In this document: one piece after another, positions 46,385 to 56,517 of the stretch
Layout of the letters: the number at the start of each line of letters is the position of its first letter
Position numbering within the stretch: position 1 is the stretch's first letter
Source of the DNA: Clostridium sp. chh4-2
Lineage (GTDB): Bacteria > Bacillota > Clostridia > Lachnospirales > Lachnospiraceae
Assembly: GCF_002899675.1 (NCBI RefSeq)
Contig: NZ_PKUU01000009.1
Coordinates: forward strand, 62,001-126,000
DNA: 64,000 bases
Direction of reading: 5' to 3'
Notes under the pieces: model-generated
The model's input: only the letters and a program-made list of their open reading frames with translations
Databases searched by the model: none
What the model was told of the DNA's origin: nothing
Translations under genes and position numbers: made by a program

Positions 46385-47089
46385 ATGAAGAAAGCTGTGA
46401 TTTTATTATTGTCAGTTCTGTGTGCGGCCAGCATGAATGCATGCGGCCATGAGCATACCTATGCGGATGCAACCTGCACAACACCAAAAACCTGTACAAA
46501 ATGTGAGGCTACAGAAGGGGAACCCTTGGGGCATACCTATGCAGACGCCACTTGTACGGAACCGAAAACATGTAAGGTCTGCGGGGCCGTGGAAGGAGAA
46601 CCGTTGGGACACTCTTATACGGAGGCAACTTGTACGGAACCGGAAATATGTACGGTCTGCAAAGAGACAGGCGTGGAGGCATTAGGGCATTCGACAGAGA
46701 TTGGAATCTGTGAAAGATGCGGAGAGTATCAGGGAAAGGAATCGGTTGTAAAAATTCTGGATAATCTTCAGTATGCCAATGCGCAGACTGACCTCGCTTT
46801 AGTGATACAGTTAACAGGGACTGATTTATACAATAATATTAATAAAGGATTTGAATATTATGAAACGGCTAAAGAGAAGTACAATGAATCTGTCGAACTG
46901 TGTGCTGATTATCCGGAACTTTCTTCTTTAAAGGAAGATATTCTAAAAACAATAGAAGCGCTGCCATTAACTGTGCAAGGCAGTGATTTAGAGTCCATAG
47001 ATGGATATTTGGATGATTTAGAGGATTTTGCGATTGCGAAGGCACAAATGCAGATCGATATGGTATTTGTTGAAGAAAGTATCAAATAA
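46385..47089 (+). CDS. Lipoprotein with HxYADATC cysteine repeats
   Basis: A 234-aa lipoprotein (signal ending SMNACG, Cys near 20). Residues 21-100 hold three tandem units of about 26 residues, each of the form HTYADATC-x3-KTC-x2-C-x6-EPLGH, plus a fourth partial unit with CERC. The spaced CxxC pairs and histidines look like metal-binding knuckles. The C-terminal 130 residues are charged and mostly helical. I do not recognise a named family. The ATG at 46385 follows GGGAGAGGG. It ends at a terminator before clpB. Confidence 0.65.
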   Translation: MKKAVILLLSVLCAASMNACGHEHTYADATCTTPKTCTKCEATEGEPLGHTYADATCTEPKTCKVCGAVEGEPLGHSYTEATCTEPEICTVCKETGVEALGHSTEIGICERCGEYQGKESVVKILDNLQYANAQTDLALVIQLTGTDLYNNINKGFEYYETAKEKYNESVELCADYPELSSLKEDILKTIEALPLTVQGSDLESIDGYLDDLEDFAIAKAQMQIDMVFVEESIK

Positions 47090-47109
47090 TCAAAAGGGAC
47101 AGACGAGAG

Positions 47110-47159
47110 TATGGGGCGGTCAGCCACTTTTACAGTGGATGGCTACCCCATATGTTTTT
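47110..47159 (+). terminator. Intrinsic terminator after the repeat lipoprotein gene
   Basis: TATGGGG and inner AGCCAC pair with GTGGATGGCT and CCCCATA, followed by GTTTTTA. Confidence 0.75.
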
Positions 47160-47194
47160 ATGGAAAAACATCTCATTAAAAAAAACAATAATAT

Positions 47195-47237
47195 TTAGCA
47201 CTCATCTATTGACAGTGCTAACAACATGTGTTATAGT
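47195..47237 (+). promoter_or_regulatory. CIRCE operator overlapping the clpB promoter
   Basis: TTAGCACTC (47195-47203), 9-nt spacer, CAGTGCTAA (47213-47221): one mismatch to the CIRCE inverted repeat bound by HrcA. The -35 TTGACA (47209-47214) lies within it and -10 TATAGT is at 47232-47237 with a 17-bp spacer, so HrcA binding would block the polymerase and heat stress would release it. Confidence 0.9.
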
Positions 47238-47288
47238 ACGACTATAACAGATATAAGATATTAATATTACCGTTAGGAGGTAAGTATT

Positions 47289-49880
47289 ATGAACATTAAT
47301 AAATTTACACAAAAATCAATTGAAGCAGTTCAAAACTGTGAAAAACTGGCGTATGAGCACGGCAATCAGCAGATTGAACAAGAGCATCTGCTGTACAGCC
47401 TGCTGACAATAGAAGACAGTTTGATCTTAAAACTGATGACCAAGATGAACATACAGAAAGAGATGTTTGTCAACGAAGCGGAGCAGATGGTGGAGCGGCT
47501 GCCTAAAGTGAGCGGCGGCGGGCAGCTTTATGTCAGCAACGATCTGAACAAAGTGCTGATCAATGCCGAGGATGAGGCCAAGGCTATGGGAGACGAATAC
47601 GTCTCTGTGGAACACCTGTTTTTGTCCCTGCTAAAACAGCCGGATAAGAATATGAAAGAACTCTTCCGCCGGTATCAGATTACGAAAGAGTCATTTTTAC
47701 AGGCCTTATCGACGGTCAGAGGGAATCAGCGGGTGGTGAGCGATAACCCGGAAGCGACTTATGACACCCTTGAAAAGTATGGATATGACCTGGTAGAACG
47801 GGCCAGGGATCAGAAGTTAGACCCTGTAATCGGCCGTGACAGCGAGATCAGGAATGTGGTCAGAATTCTTTCCAGAAAGACAAAAAACAACCCGGTGCTG
47901 ATCGGTGAACCCGGCGTTGGTAAAACCGCAGTGGTAGAAGGGCTGGCCCAGCGTATTGTGCGCGGAGACGTGCCGGAAGGGCTGAAAGATAAGAAGTTAT
48001 TTGCCCTTGATATGGGTTCTCTGGTAGCAGGAGCCAAATACCGCGGTGAATTTGAAGAGCGTCTGAAAGCGGTATTGGAAGAGGTGAAGAAAAGCGAGGG
48101 ACGGATTATCCTGTTCATCGATGAGCTTCACACCATTGTCGGAGCCGGCAAAACGGAAGGCTCCATGGACGCAGGCAACATGTTAAAACCGATGCTGGCC
48201 CGCGGCGAGCTTCACTGCATCGGCGCAACCACATTGGATGAATATAGAAAATATATTGAAAAAGACGCTGCGCTGGAACGCCGTTTCCAACCTGTATTAG
48301 TGGATCAGCCGACAGTGGAAGACACGATTTCCATCCTTCGCGGCCTGAAAGAGCGCTATGAGGTTTACCACGGAGTTAAGATTACGGACTCCGCCCTGGT
48401 ATCCGCAGCCGTACTTTCCGACCGGTATATCACAGACCGTTTCCTGCCGGATAAGGCCATCGATCTGGTGGATGAAGCCTGCGCACTCATTAAGACGGAA
48501 TTGGATTCTATGCCAACCGAACTGGATGAACTGTCCAGAAAGATTATGCAGATGGAGATCGAAGAGGCGGCTCTCAAGAAGGAGACGGATAATCTGAGCA
48601 AAGAGCGTCTGGCAGCCCTTCAGCAGGAGCTTGCCGAACTCCATGACGAATTTGCAGGTCAAAAGGCCCAGTGGGAGAATGAAAAAGCTTCCGTAGACCG
48701 CTTGTCCACCCTGCGTGAAGAGATTGAAAATCTGAACCGCCAGATTCAGGAAGCTCAGCAGCAGTATGATCTGAACAAAGCGGCTGAACTTCAGTACGGT
48801 AAACTTCCGGCGCTTCAGAAACAGCTGGCTGAGGAAGAAGAACGCGTGAAGAACCAGGATCTGAGCCTGGTGCATGAAAGCGTAACCGATGAGGAGATCG
48901 CCAGAATCGTATCCAAATGGACTAATATTCCGGTATCCAAACTGACTGAAGGCGAGAAGAGCAAAACCCTTCATCTGGATGAAGAACTGCATAAACGGGT
49001 GGTAGGACAGGACGAAGGCGTGGAAAAGGTGACAGAAGCCATTATCCGTTCCAAAGCCGGAATCAAAGATCCAAGCAAGCCGATCGGTTCCTTCCTGTTC
49101 TTAGGCCCAACCGGCGTAGGTAAGACGGAACTAGCCAAAGCTTTGGCAGAATGCTTGTTTGACGATGAATCCAATATCGTCCGAATTGATATGAGCGAGT
49201 ATATGGAGAAACACTCCGTATCCCGTCTGATCGGAGCTCCGCCAGGATATGTGGGATACGATGAAGGTGGCCAGCTGACTGAGGCGGTGCGCAGGAAACC
49301 TTATTCTGTAGTTCTGTTCGATGAAGTGGAAAAAGCTCATCCTGATGTATTCAATGTGCTTCTTCAGGTGCTGGACGACGGACGTATTACAGACTCCACT
49401 GGCAAGACGGTAGACTTTAAAAATACAATTCTGATCATGACTTCCAACATCGGTTCCCAGTATCTGCTGGATGGAATTGATGAAAACGGCAGCATCAGGC
49501 CGGAAGCGGAAACCATGGTTATGAACGATCTGCGGGCGCATTTCAGGCCTGAGTTTTTAAACCGTCTGGATGAGACGATCCTGTTCAAACCGCTTACAAA
49601 GGCGAATATCGGAGGCATTGTGAACTTGCTGATCGCCGATGTGAATAAGCGTCTGGCCGATAAGGAACTGTCCATTGCTCTGACGGATGAAGCTAAGGAA
49701 TTTGTATGCGAACACGGTTATGATCCGGTTTACGGAGCAAGGCCGCTGAAACGTTATCTGCAGAAACATGTGGAAACATTGGCCGCCAAGCTGATTCTGA
49801 GCGACGGAGTTCATACCGGAAATACGATTATGATCGACGTTTCACAAGATGGAAACCAGCTGATCGCTTATGCGGAATAG
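47289..49880 (+). CDS. clpB: ATP-dependent chaperone ClpB
   Basis: An 863-aa Hsp100 disaggregase. It has the N-terminal double ClpN repeat (1-145), AAA-1 with GEPGVGKT near 204, the long coiled-coil middle domain (about 405-525, rich in Leu/Glu/Lys/Gln) that marks ClpB rather than ClpC, AAA-2 with GPTGVGKTE near 607 and the C-terminal D2 small domain. Full length, no frameshift. RBS AGGAGG precedes the ATG. Acts with DnaK to rescue aggregated proteins and is under CIRCE/HrcA control. Confidence 0.97.
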   Translation: MNINKFTQKSIEAVQNCEKLAYEHGNQQIEQEHLLYSLLTIEDSLILKLMTKMNIQKEMFVNEAEQMVERLPKVSGGGQLYVSNDLNKVLINAEDEAKAMGDEYVSVEHLFLSLLKQPDKNMKELFRRYQITKESFLQALSTVRGNQRVVSDNPEATYDTLEKYGYDLVERARDQKLDPVIGRDSEIRNVVRILSRKTKNNPVLIGEPGVGKTAVVEGLAQRIVRGDVPEGLKDKKLFALDMGSLVAGAKYRGEFEERLKAVLEEVKKSEGRIILFIDELHTIVGAGKTEGSMDAGNMLKPMLARGELHCIGATTLDEYRKYIEKDAALERRFQPVLVDQPTVEDTISILRGLKERYEVYHGVKITDSALVSAAVLSDRYITDRFLPDKAIDLVDEACALIKTELDSMPTELDELSRKIMQMEIEEAALKKETDNLSKERLAALQQELAELHDEFAGQKAQWENEKASVDRLSTLREEIENLNRQIQEAQQQYDLNKAAELQYGKLPALQKQLAEEEERVKNQDLSLVHESVTDEEIARIVSKWTNIPVSKLTEGEKSKTLHLDEELHKRVVGQDEGVEKVTEAIIRSKAGIKDPSKPIGSFLFLGPTGVGKTELAKALAECLFDDESNIVRIDMSEYMEKHSVSRLIGAPPGYVGYDEGGQLTEAVRRKPYSVVLFDEVEKAHPDVFNVLLQVLDDGRITDSTGKTVDFKNTILIMTSNIGSQYLLDGIDENGSIRPEAETMVMNDLRAHFRPEFLNRLDETILFKPLTKANIGGIVNLLIADVNKRLADKELSIALTDEAKEFVCEHGYDPVYGARPLKRYLQKHVETLAAKLILSDGVHTGNTIMIDVSQDGNQLIAYAE

Positions 49881-49900
49881 TAATAATGTATGAATTATTG

Positions 49901-49948
49901 AAAAGGGAGAAGCAGTAAGGAACTTAGCCGAAGCTGCTTCTCCTTTTT
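49901..49948 (+). terminator. Intrinsic terminator after clpB
   Basis: GGAGAAGCAG pairs with CTGCTTCTCC, flanked by A and T runs (TTTTTTT). Confidence 0.9.
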
Positions 49949-50050
49949 TTGTCTTTTTATATTTCACAGAATAAACATACTTTTTTCAGCAAAATTTCAA
50001 GAACCTCTGATTGAATAGAAGGATGGAATGAAACAAAACAGGAGGTTCTG

Positions 50051-50728
50051 ATGCGGATTTTACTGGTAGAGGATGAGATGCGGCTGGCGGCAGCCATGGA
50101 AGAGTTGCTGAAACAGCAGAAATATAGTGTAGATGTGGTATATGACGGCGAGGATGGCCTGGATTATGGCTTGACGGGACTGTATGATGTGATCATTTTG
50201 GATATTATGCTTCCCAAGAAGGACGGTCTGACCGTGGTTAAGGAGCTGAGAAAAGAAATGGTCCAAACTCCGGTGCTGCTTTTGACAGCCAGATCGGAGC
50301 TGGATGACCGGGTAAAAGGGCTGGACGCCGGGGCGGACGACTATCTCACGAAGCCGTTTGCAGTGCCGGAACTGCTGGCGCGGGTTCGGGCGATGGGAAG
50401 GCGTCAGGGGAATTTTGTGGGAGATATCCTGTCTTTTGGGGATTTGGAGTTGGATAAAAATACCGGGGAGCTGAGGTGTAACGATAATAAAGTCAGCTTA
50501 GGAACAAAGGAATATCAGGTTATGGAACTGCTGATCTCAAACCGGCAGCAGATTATAACAAAAGAACTGTTTGTGGAAAAAATATGGGGATATGACTGTG
50601 AGGCGGAATATAACAGCGTGGAGGTATACATATCATTTTTAAGAAAGAAGATGACATATCTGAACAGCAAAGCCGCTATTCGGACGGTCCGCGGAAGGGG
50701 ATATCTGTTAGGAGATGATGGATCATGA
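50051..50728 (+). CDS. OmpR-type response regulator
   Basis: A 225-aa regulator with receiver residues ED at 7-8, phospho-acceptor D51 in IILDIMLPKKDG and K near 101 in LTKPFA, then a winged-helix domain ending VRGRGYLLGDD. RBS AGGAGG precedes the ATG. Stop and kinase start overlap as ATGA. The TTCAAGGTT repeats upstream of the cell-wall-binding gene at 52057 fit the 11-bp spaced sites of this class. Confidence 0.92.
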   Translation: MRILLVEDEMRLAAAMEELLKQQKYSVDVVYDGEDGLDYGLTGLYDVIILDIMLPKKDGLTVVKELRKEMVQTPVLLLTARSELDDRVKGLDAGADDYLTKPFAVPELLARVRAMGRRQGNFVGDILSFGDLELDKNTGELRCNDNKVSLGTKEYQVMELLISNRQQIITKELFVEKIWGYDCEAEYNSVEVYISFLRKKMTYLNSKAAIRTVRGRGYLLGDDGS

Positions 50729-51963
50729 TAAAGAAAATGAGATGCAAATTTATCTGCATTGCGATGGCATGCGTCGGAGCGATCTTTCTGCTGAATCTTC
50801 TGGTCATCAACATTTCCATGAATATCAGCAATCAGAGGGAAGCGGCCGCCATACTGGAACGGGTAATCCGGGAGGATGGAAGGATGATCCCGGAACATGG
50901 AGACCAGCCTGAATCACTAAAAGAGAATAAAGATCCCCAGGGCCGAAAACGGATTGCCAGAATTTCCGGAATCAAGAGGACGTTTGCAGTGAAAATGGAT
51001 CAAAATGGAGAGATTCTGACAATTATTGATAATGGAAGCTCCAGCCTGACTGAGGATGAGATCAGTGAACTGGCAAAGCAGATAGGAAGCGGGCCGAAAA
51101 CGGAGGGAATGATACGCAACCACAGGTATCAGACCGAAAAGACGCCTTATGGCACGATTATCGCATTTTTGGACTGCAGCCGTGAACAGAGTAATATGAA
51201 CCGTCTGATGGTCATCTGCCTGACCGCCGGAGCGGTTGGGATCATTCTGCTGTTTGTATTGGTGCTGCGGTTTTCCGCATGGGCGGTGAAACCGGTGGAA
51301 GAAGGATTCAGAAGGCAGAAACAATTTATTGCCGACGCGGGCCATGAATTAAAGACGCCGCTGGCCGTGATTTCTTCCAATACCAGCGTGCTGGAGGGAA
51401 TTTACGGAAAAAGCCAGTGGACCGGCTATATTGGGGAGGAGGTGGAGCGCATGGGACGTCTGATTAACGATATGCTGAGACTGGCTATGATGGAACGGCC
51501 GGAGGTGAAGATGGAAAAACAATCCTTTGATTTCAGCAAAATGGCAACCCGGATTCTGCTTTCCTACGAAAGCATGGCATATGAACAGATGAAAGAATTC
51601 GGCTATCTGGTGGACCCGGATATCACATATCATGGAAACCAGGACGCATTGAGCCAAATGCTTCATATCTTTGTGGACAATGCATTTAAATATTCAGGGG
51701 CCGGTGGAAAAGTGGAAATAACCGTAAAAAAGGAGCGGCGGGGCCTTAGCATCGAAGTTTACAATACCGGCAGCAGCATTGCCAACAACGCAAAAGACCA
51801 GGTTTTTGAACGCTTTTACAGGGAAGAAACCTCCCACAGCAGAGAGACGGACGGATACGGTCTGGGCCTTTCCATTGCGAAAGAAATCATAGACCGCCAC
51901 CATGGAAAGGTGGAAGTCAAAAGCGATGAAACAACGTATGCTTCTTTTATAATCCATCTGTAA
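50725..51963 (+). CDS. Sensor histidine kinase
   Basis: A 412-aa kinase with two helices (about 8-33 and 160-182) bracketing a 125-residue external sensor domain. DHp contains H207 in DAGHELKTPLAVISS and the ATPase domain has N box HIFVDNAFKYSG and G box GYGLGLSIAKEII. No clear HAMP domain: the second helix passes almost directly into the DHp. Translationally coupled to the response regulator. Confidence 0.9.
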   Translation: MIKKMRCKFICIAMACVGAIFLLNLLVINISMNISNQREAAAILERVIREDGRMIPEHGDQPESLKENKDPQGRKRIARISGIKRTFAVKMDQNGEILTIIDNGSSSLTEDEISELAKQIGSGPKTEGMIRNHRYQTEKTPYGTIIAFLDCSREQSNMNRLMVICLTAGAVGIILLFVLVLRFSAWAVKPVEEGFRRQKQFIADAGHELKTPLAVISSNTSVLEGIYGKSQWTGYIGEEVERMGRLINDMLRLAMMERPEVKMEKQSFDFSKMATRILLSYESMAYEQMKEFGYLVDPDITYHGNQDALSQMLHIFVDNAFKYSGAGGKVEITVKKERRGLSIEVYNTGSSIANNAKDQVFERFYREETSHSRETDGYGLGLSIAKEIIDRHHGKVEVKSDETTYASFIIHL

Positions 51964-51986
51964 AATACAAAATACAATTTCCCGTC

Positions 51987-52027
51987 TTCAAGGTTGATTC
52001 AAGGTTTATTGGTTAAGATTCTATCAT
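51987..52027 (+). promoter_or_regulatory. Tandem TTCAAGGTT sites and promoter of the cell-wall-binding gene
   Basis: TTCAAGGTT occurs at 51987-51995 and 51998-52006, 11 bp apart, replacing a normal -35. A -10 TATCAT lies at 52022-52027. The pattern is that of an OmpR-class activator; the neighbouring regulator is the prime candidate. Confidence 0.5.
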
Positions 52028-52056
52028 CCTAAAAAATACAAAGGAGTGTGAATCTT

Positions 52057-53517
52057 ATGAAGAAAACATATAAATGGGCAGCAGTTTTATCCGCTGCAGC
52101 ATTGATCTCGATGGGAAGTACAGTTATGGCAATGGCCGCATCCGGCTGGAGCAGTGAAGGAGACAGCTGGATCTATCTGGATTCCAGTGGAAACAGGGTG
52201 ACAAACGAATGGAAGAAGTCGGGAGACCAGTCTTACTATCTGGGATCTGACGGGTATATTGTTACAGACAGCTGGGTTGACGATACCTATTATGTGAATG
52301 AAGACGGTGTTTTGCTAAAAAACCAGTGGATCTATATGGAAGAAGGACAGGAATCTCCGTCCAGTGAGGAAGAGGGCTGGTTTTACCTGAGCAGCACCGG
52401 AAAAGCGGTGACGGATGGCTGGGAACTGATCGACGGGAAGTATTATTGTTTTGATGATGACGGAAGAATGTACACAGGATGGCATTTTGACGATGATTAT
52501 GTGTATTATCTGGGCGAGGACGGAAGCAGGAAGACCGGATGGGTCTGTTTGGAATACGATGAGGATGACGAACCCGAAGAGGGGGATATCGGAACTGCAG
52601 AAAGCGCAGGCGATGACGCGAAGTGGTTCTATTTCCAGTCCAGCGGTAAGATGGTGGCTGCGGACAGCGGCAGTTCTTACTTGCAGAAATCCATTAACGG
52701 TTCCAAATACTATTTTGATGAGAACGGCGTGATGCTGACCGGCTGGGCGGCTATTGAGGACGAGGCCGAAGAGGGAGATTCCACCGGGATCAGCAAATTC
52801 AGGTATTTTGGCGATGACAATGACGGAGCCATGGCAAAAGGCTGGAAGTATCTGACAGAACATCCCACAGATTCCGACGATTCAGAGGAAATGACAACAG
52901 GCAGCACGGATAAACCGGAGGATGGGGATGGATATTGGTATTATTTTGATACCGACGGCACGCCAAAATACTTGTCCTCCACTGCGGCCACGGTTTCTTC
53001 AGCGGTGGGCAAGGTAGGAAGTACTTCTTATTTCTTTGATGAGTACGGCTGTATGCAGACAGGACTGATCGGACTGGATTTTGACGGCACTGTTTATGCG
53101 GTATATTTTGGCACCTCTGAGGACGATGCGGTCATGAGAACTGGGAAACAGACCTCTGTTTATGACGGCAATGACGAAAAGGGTACTTATTATTTTAATA
53201 CATCAGGAAGCAATAAAGGAGGCGGATATTCAGGCGTAAAAGATAATTATCTCTATTATGAAGGCAAACTGGTGAAAGCGGATGACGATTCTGATTTCCA
53301 GGTGTTTGAGGTGGACGGTAAGTTTTATCTGGTAAATGAATCCGGAAAGGTTCAGACCTCCGCCAAATACTACCAAGTGGACGGAGAATATACGTATCAG
53401 TACAGCGGCGGCACCATTTATGTGGTGGATGATGATAAGGAGATACTGCATGAAGTAAGCGAAAGTGATTGTGCTGTTATGGAAGAAATTGTGTATGACA
53501 GCTATTATTCTTTCTAA
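52057..53517 (+). CDS. Secreted protein with cell-wall-binding (choline-binding-like) repeats
   Basis: A 486-aa exported protein: Sec signal (KKTYKWAAVLSAAALISMG, cleavage near MAMAAS), then repeated units of the CW_binding_1 type such as GWSSEGDSWIYLDSSGNRVT, GWFYLSSTGKAVTDGW and YYFDENGVMLTGW. The later units are interrupted by acidic Asp/Glu/Ser stretches. No catalytic domain or LPXTG anchor is seen, so it probably decorates the wall non-covalently. Start at 52057 is taken over GTG 52048 because the latter abuts the AAGGAG site. Confidence 0.8.
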   Translation: MKKTYKWAAVLSAAALISMGSTVMAMAASGWSSEGDSWIYLDSSGNRVTNEWKKSGDQSYYLGSDGYIVTDSWVDDTYYVNEDGVLLKNQWIYMEEGQESPSSEEEGWFYLSSTGKAVTDGWELIDGKYYCFDDDGRMYTGWHFDDDYVYYLGEDGSRKTGWVCLEYDEDDEPEEGDIGTAESAGDDAKWFYFQSSGKMVAADSGSSYLQKSINGSKYYFDENGVMLTGWAAIEDEAEEGDSTGISKFRYFGDDNDGAMAKGWKYLTEHPTDSDDSEEMTTGSTDKPEDGDGYWYYFDTDGTPKYLSSTAATVSSAVGKVGSTSYFFDEYGCMQTGLIGLDFDGTVYAVYFGTSEDDAVMRTGKQTSVYDGNDEKGTYYFNTSGSNKGGGYSGVKDNYLYYEGKLVKADDDSDFQVFEVDGKFYLVNESGKVQTSAKYYQVDGEYTYQYSGGTIYVVDDDKEILHEVSESDCAVMEEIVYDSYYSF

Positions 53518-53537
53518 GTGGGACGGACATATAATAC

Positions 53538-53645
53538 TTGACAGACAATTCCCTAAATGATAGCATAAAAGTAGAAAAAATACCTAAAAGAATTAAGAGC
53601 GAGGAGGATTTTGTGAAATTGCATATCTTTCCTGCTCTTTTTTCA
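53538..53645 (+). promoter_or_regulatory. glpK promoter and candidate GlpP-controlled terminator leader
   Basis: TTGACA at 53538-53543 and TAGCAT at 53561-53566 (17-bp spacer). The leader then carries ATTAAGAGCGAGGAGG and a stem AAGAGC-G-AGGA (53595-53605) against TCCTGCTCTT (53630-53639) with a T run. It resembles the leaders before glpP and the SBP operon. Because it lies 75 bp after the cell-wall-binding gene, it could also be that gene's terminator. Confidence 0.6.
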
Positions 53646-53689
53646 TTTCATTGGACGGGGATGCCATCGCTGCATTTCACCAGGATTAA

Positions 53690-55228
<1,539 letters not shown>

Positions 55229-55348
55229 AAAACAAAATTAAAAAGATCAAAAAATACTGATAAAAATATAACAAATTGCTGACAATATGATTAAATACAT
55301 AGAGTAGATGAAAAACACAATAAAATGTGTAAAATATTGTAAAAAAGA

Positions 55349-55468
55349 TTGAAAATACATGAAAACTATAGTATACTAAAACCACAGTATTGGATCCCAG
55401 TACAGAGTTGAAGAGAAGGGGAAATAGACTATGCAGAAAATGCTTAGTTTATCTTCCCCTTTATTTTG
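55349..55468 (+). promoter_or_regulatory. glpP promoter and terminator leader
   Basis: TTGAAA at 55349-55354 and TATACT at 55372-55377 (spacer 17). The leader has GTTGAAGAGAAGGGGA, whose AAGGGGAA (55416-55423) pairs with TTCCCCTT (55454-55461) before TTATTTTG. This is the arrangement expected for antitermination. The rest of the gap (55229-55348, 55469-55628) is AT-rich without a gene. Confidence 0.7.
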
Positions 55469-55628
55469 CGCTTAGAGAAGAAACAGTTATATGAGGATAC
55501 GGCAGCCGGTGTTTAAAATGAGGTAAAAGAAATTTGGCGCTGACAGCAGTTGGAGGAAACGGATAATCAGGAATCATCTTGAATAATTTTGTTTATCTGT
55601 TTAAAGTATGAGTGGGAGGAATGACAGC

Positions 55629-56204
55629 ATGGAGAACGTCAGAAAAAGAATCATAGATTTATTGGAGTCGTCGCCGGTAATTGCCGCGGTCAAGGATGAA
55701 AAAGGGCTTAAACGATGTTTTGATTCGGAATGCAGCGTTGTTTTTATTCTATACGGTAATTTATGCAGCATTGCCGGAATTGTAAATCAGGTAAAGAACC
55801 AGGGAATGACTGCAATTGTACATGTGGATTTCATAGCAGGTTTAAGCGCAAAGGAAGTAGCTGTGGATTTTATAAAACAGAACACCAGGGCCGACGGGAT
55901 TATCAGCACTAAACCGATGCTGGTAAAGAGAGCTCAGGAATTGGGAATGTACAGCGGACAGCGGACATTTATGATTGATTCCATCGCTTTAGGGACTTTA
56001 AAGAAACAGATCGAGATGTTTCGCCCTGATTTTATAGAGATTATGCCGGGGATCATCCCTTCAGTCTTAAAACATATGAAGGAATATACGGATATACCAA
56101 TTGTTGCGGGAGGATTGATTTTTGATAAAAAGGACGTGATGGCCGCATTTGACGCCGGTGTGGATGCGGTCTCCACCAGCCGGGAAGAACTGTGGTTTGT
56201 ATAA
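55629..56204 (+). CDS. glpP: Glycerol uptake operon antiterminator (GlpP)
   Basis: A 191-aa cytoplasmic RNA-binding regulator of the GlpP family (TIM-barrel-like, VHVDFIAGLSAKEVAVDFI, DGIISTKPMLVKRAQELG, IEIMPGIIPSVLKHM, IPIVAGGLIFDKKDV). When bound to glycerol-3-phosphate it lets polymerase read through leader terminators in glp operons. The ATG at 55629 lies 9 bp after GGGAGG. It sits 400 bp after glpK with its own terminator leader, so it is probably self-regulated. Confidence 0.92.
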   Translation: MENVRKRIIDLLESSPVIAAVKDEKGLKRCFDSECSVVFILYGNLCSIAGIVNQVKNQGMTAIVHVDFIAGLSAKEVAVDFIKQNTRADGIISTKPMLVKRAQELGMYSGQRTFMIDSIALGTLKKQIEMFRPDFIEIMPGIIPSVLKHMKEYTDIPIVAGGLIFDKKDVMAAFDAGVDAVSTSREELWFV

Positions 56205-56382
56205 AATTGTGTATAAAAATGGAACATAGGTGGAGTCTGTCTATATATTGTCAGAAAAATAACAAAAATAAATAACGATATAAGAATAATGGTTAATATA
56301 TCTTTATACTGTTGCATAAACTGTGAAAATACTAATAATGATAGGTAAAATAAATAAAAGTGAAAAAATATAAAGAAAAGTA

Positions 56383-56495
56383 TTGAAATATCAAAATAAA
56401 TATAGTATACTGACTGCATGACAACTCAACCATGAGTAAAAGAGAAGGAGTTCAGCTATCGGCATTATGCCGTAGTCTAAGCTCCTTTTTTATTT
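56383..56495 (+). promoter_or_regulatory. Promoter and terminator leader of the SBP/ABC/GDPD operon
   Basis: TTGAAA at 56383-56388 and TATACT at 56406-56411 (spacer 17), followed by GAGTAAAAGAGAAGGAG and a stem AAGGAG (56445-56450) ... CGGCAT/ATGCCG ... CTCCTT with a T run. Nearly the same layout as the glpP leader. The preceding 180 bp (56205-56382) are AT-rich with no feature. Confidence 0.7.
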
Positions 56496-56517
56496 TGCCA
56501 AAAAAAGGAGGATTTAC

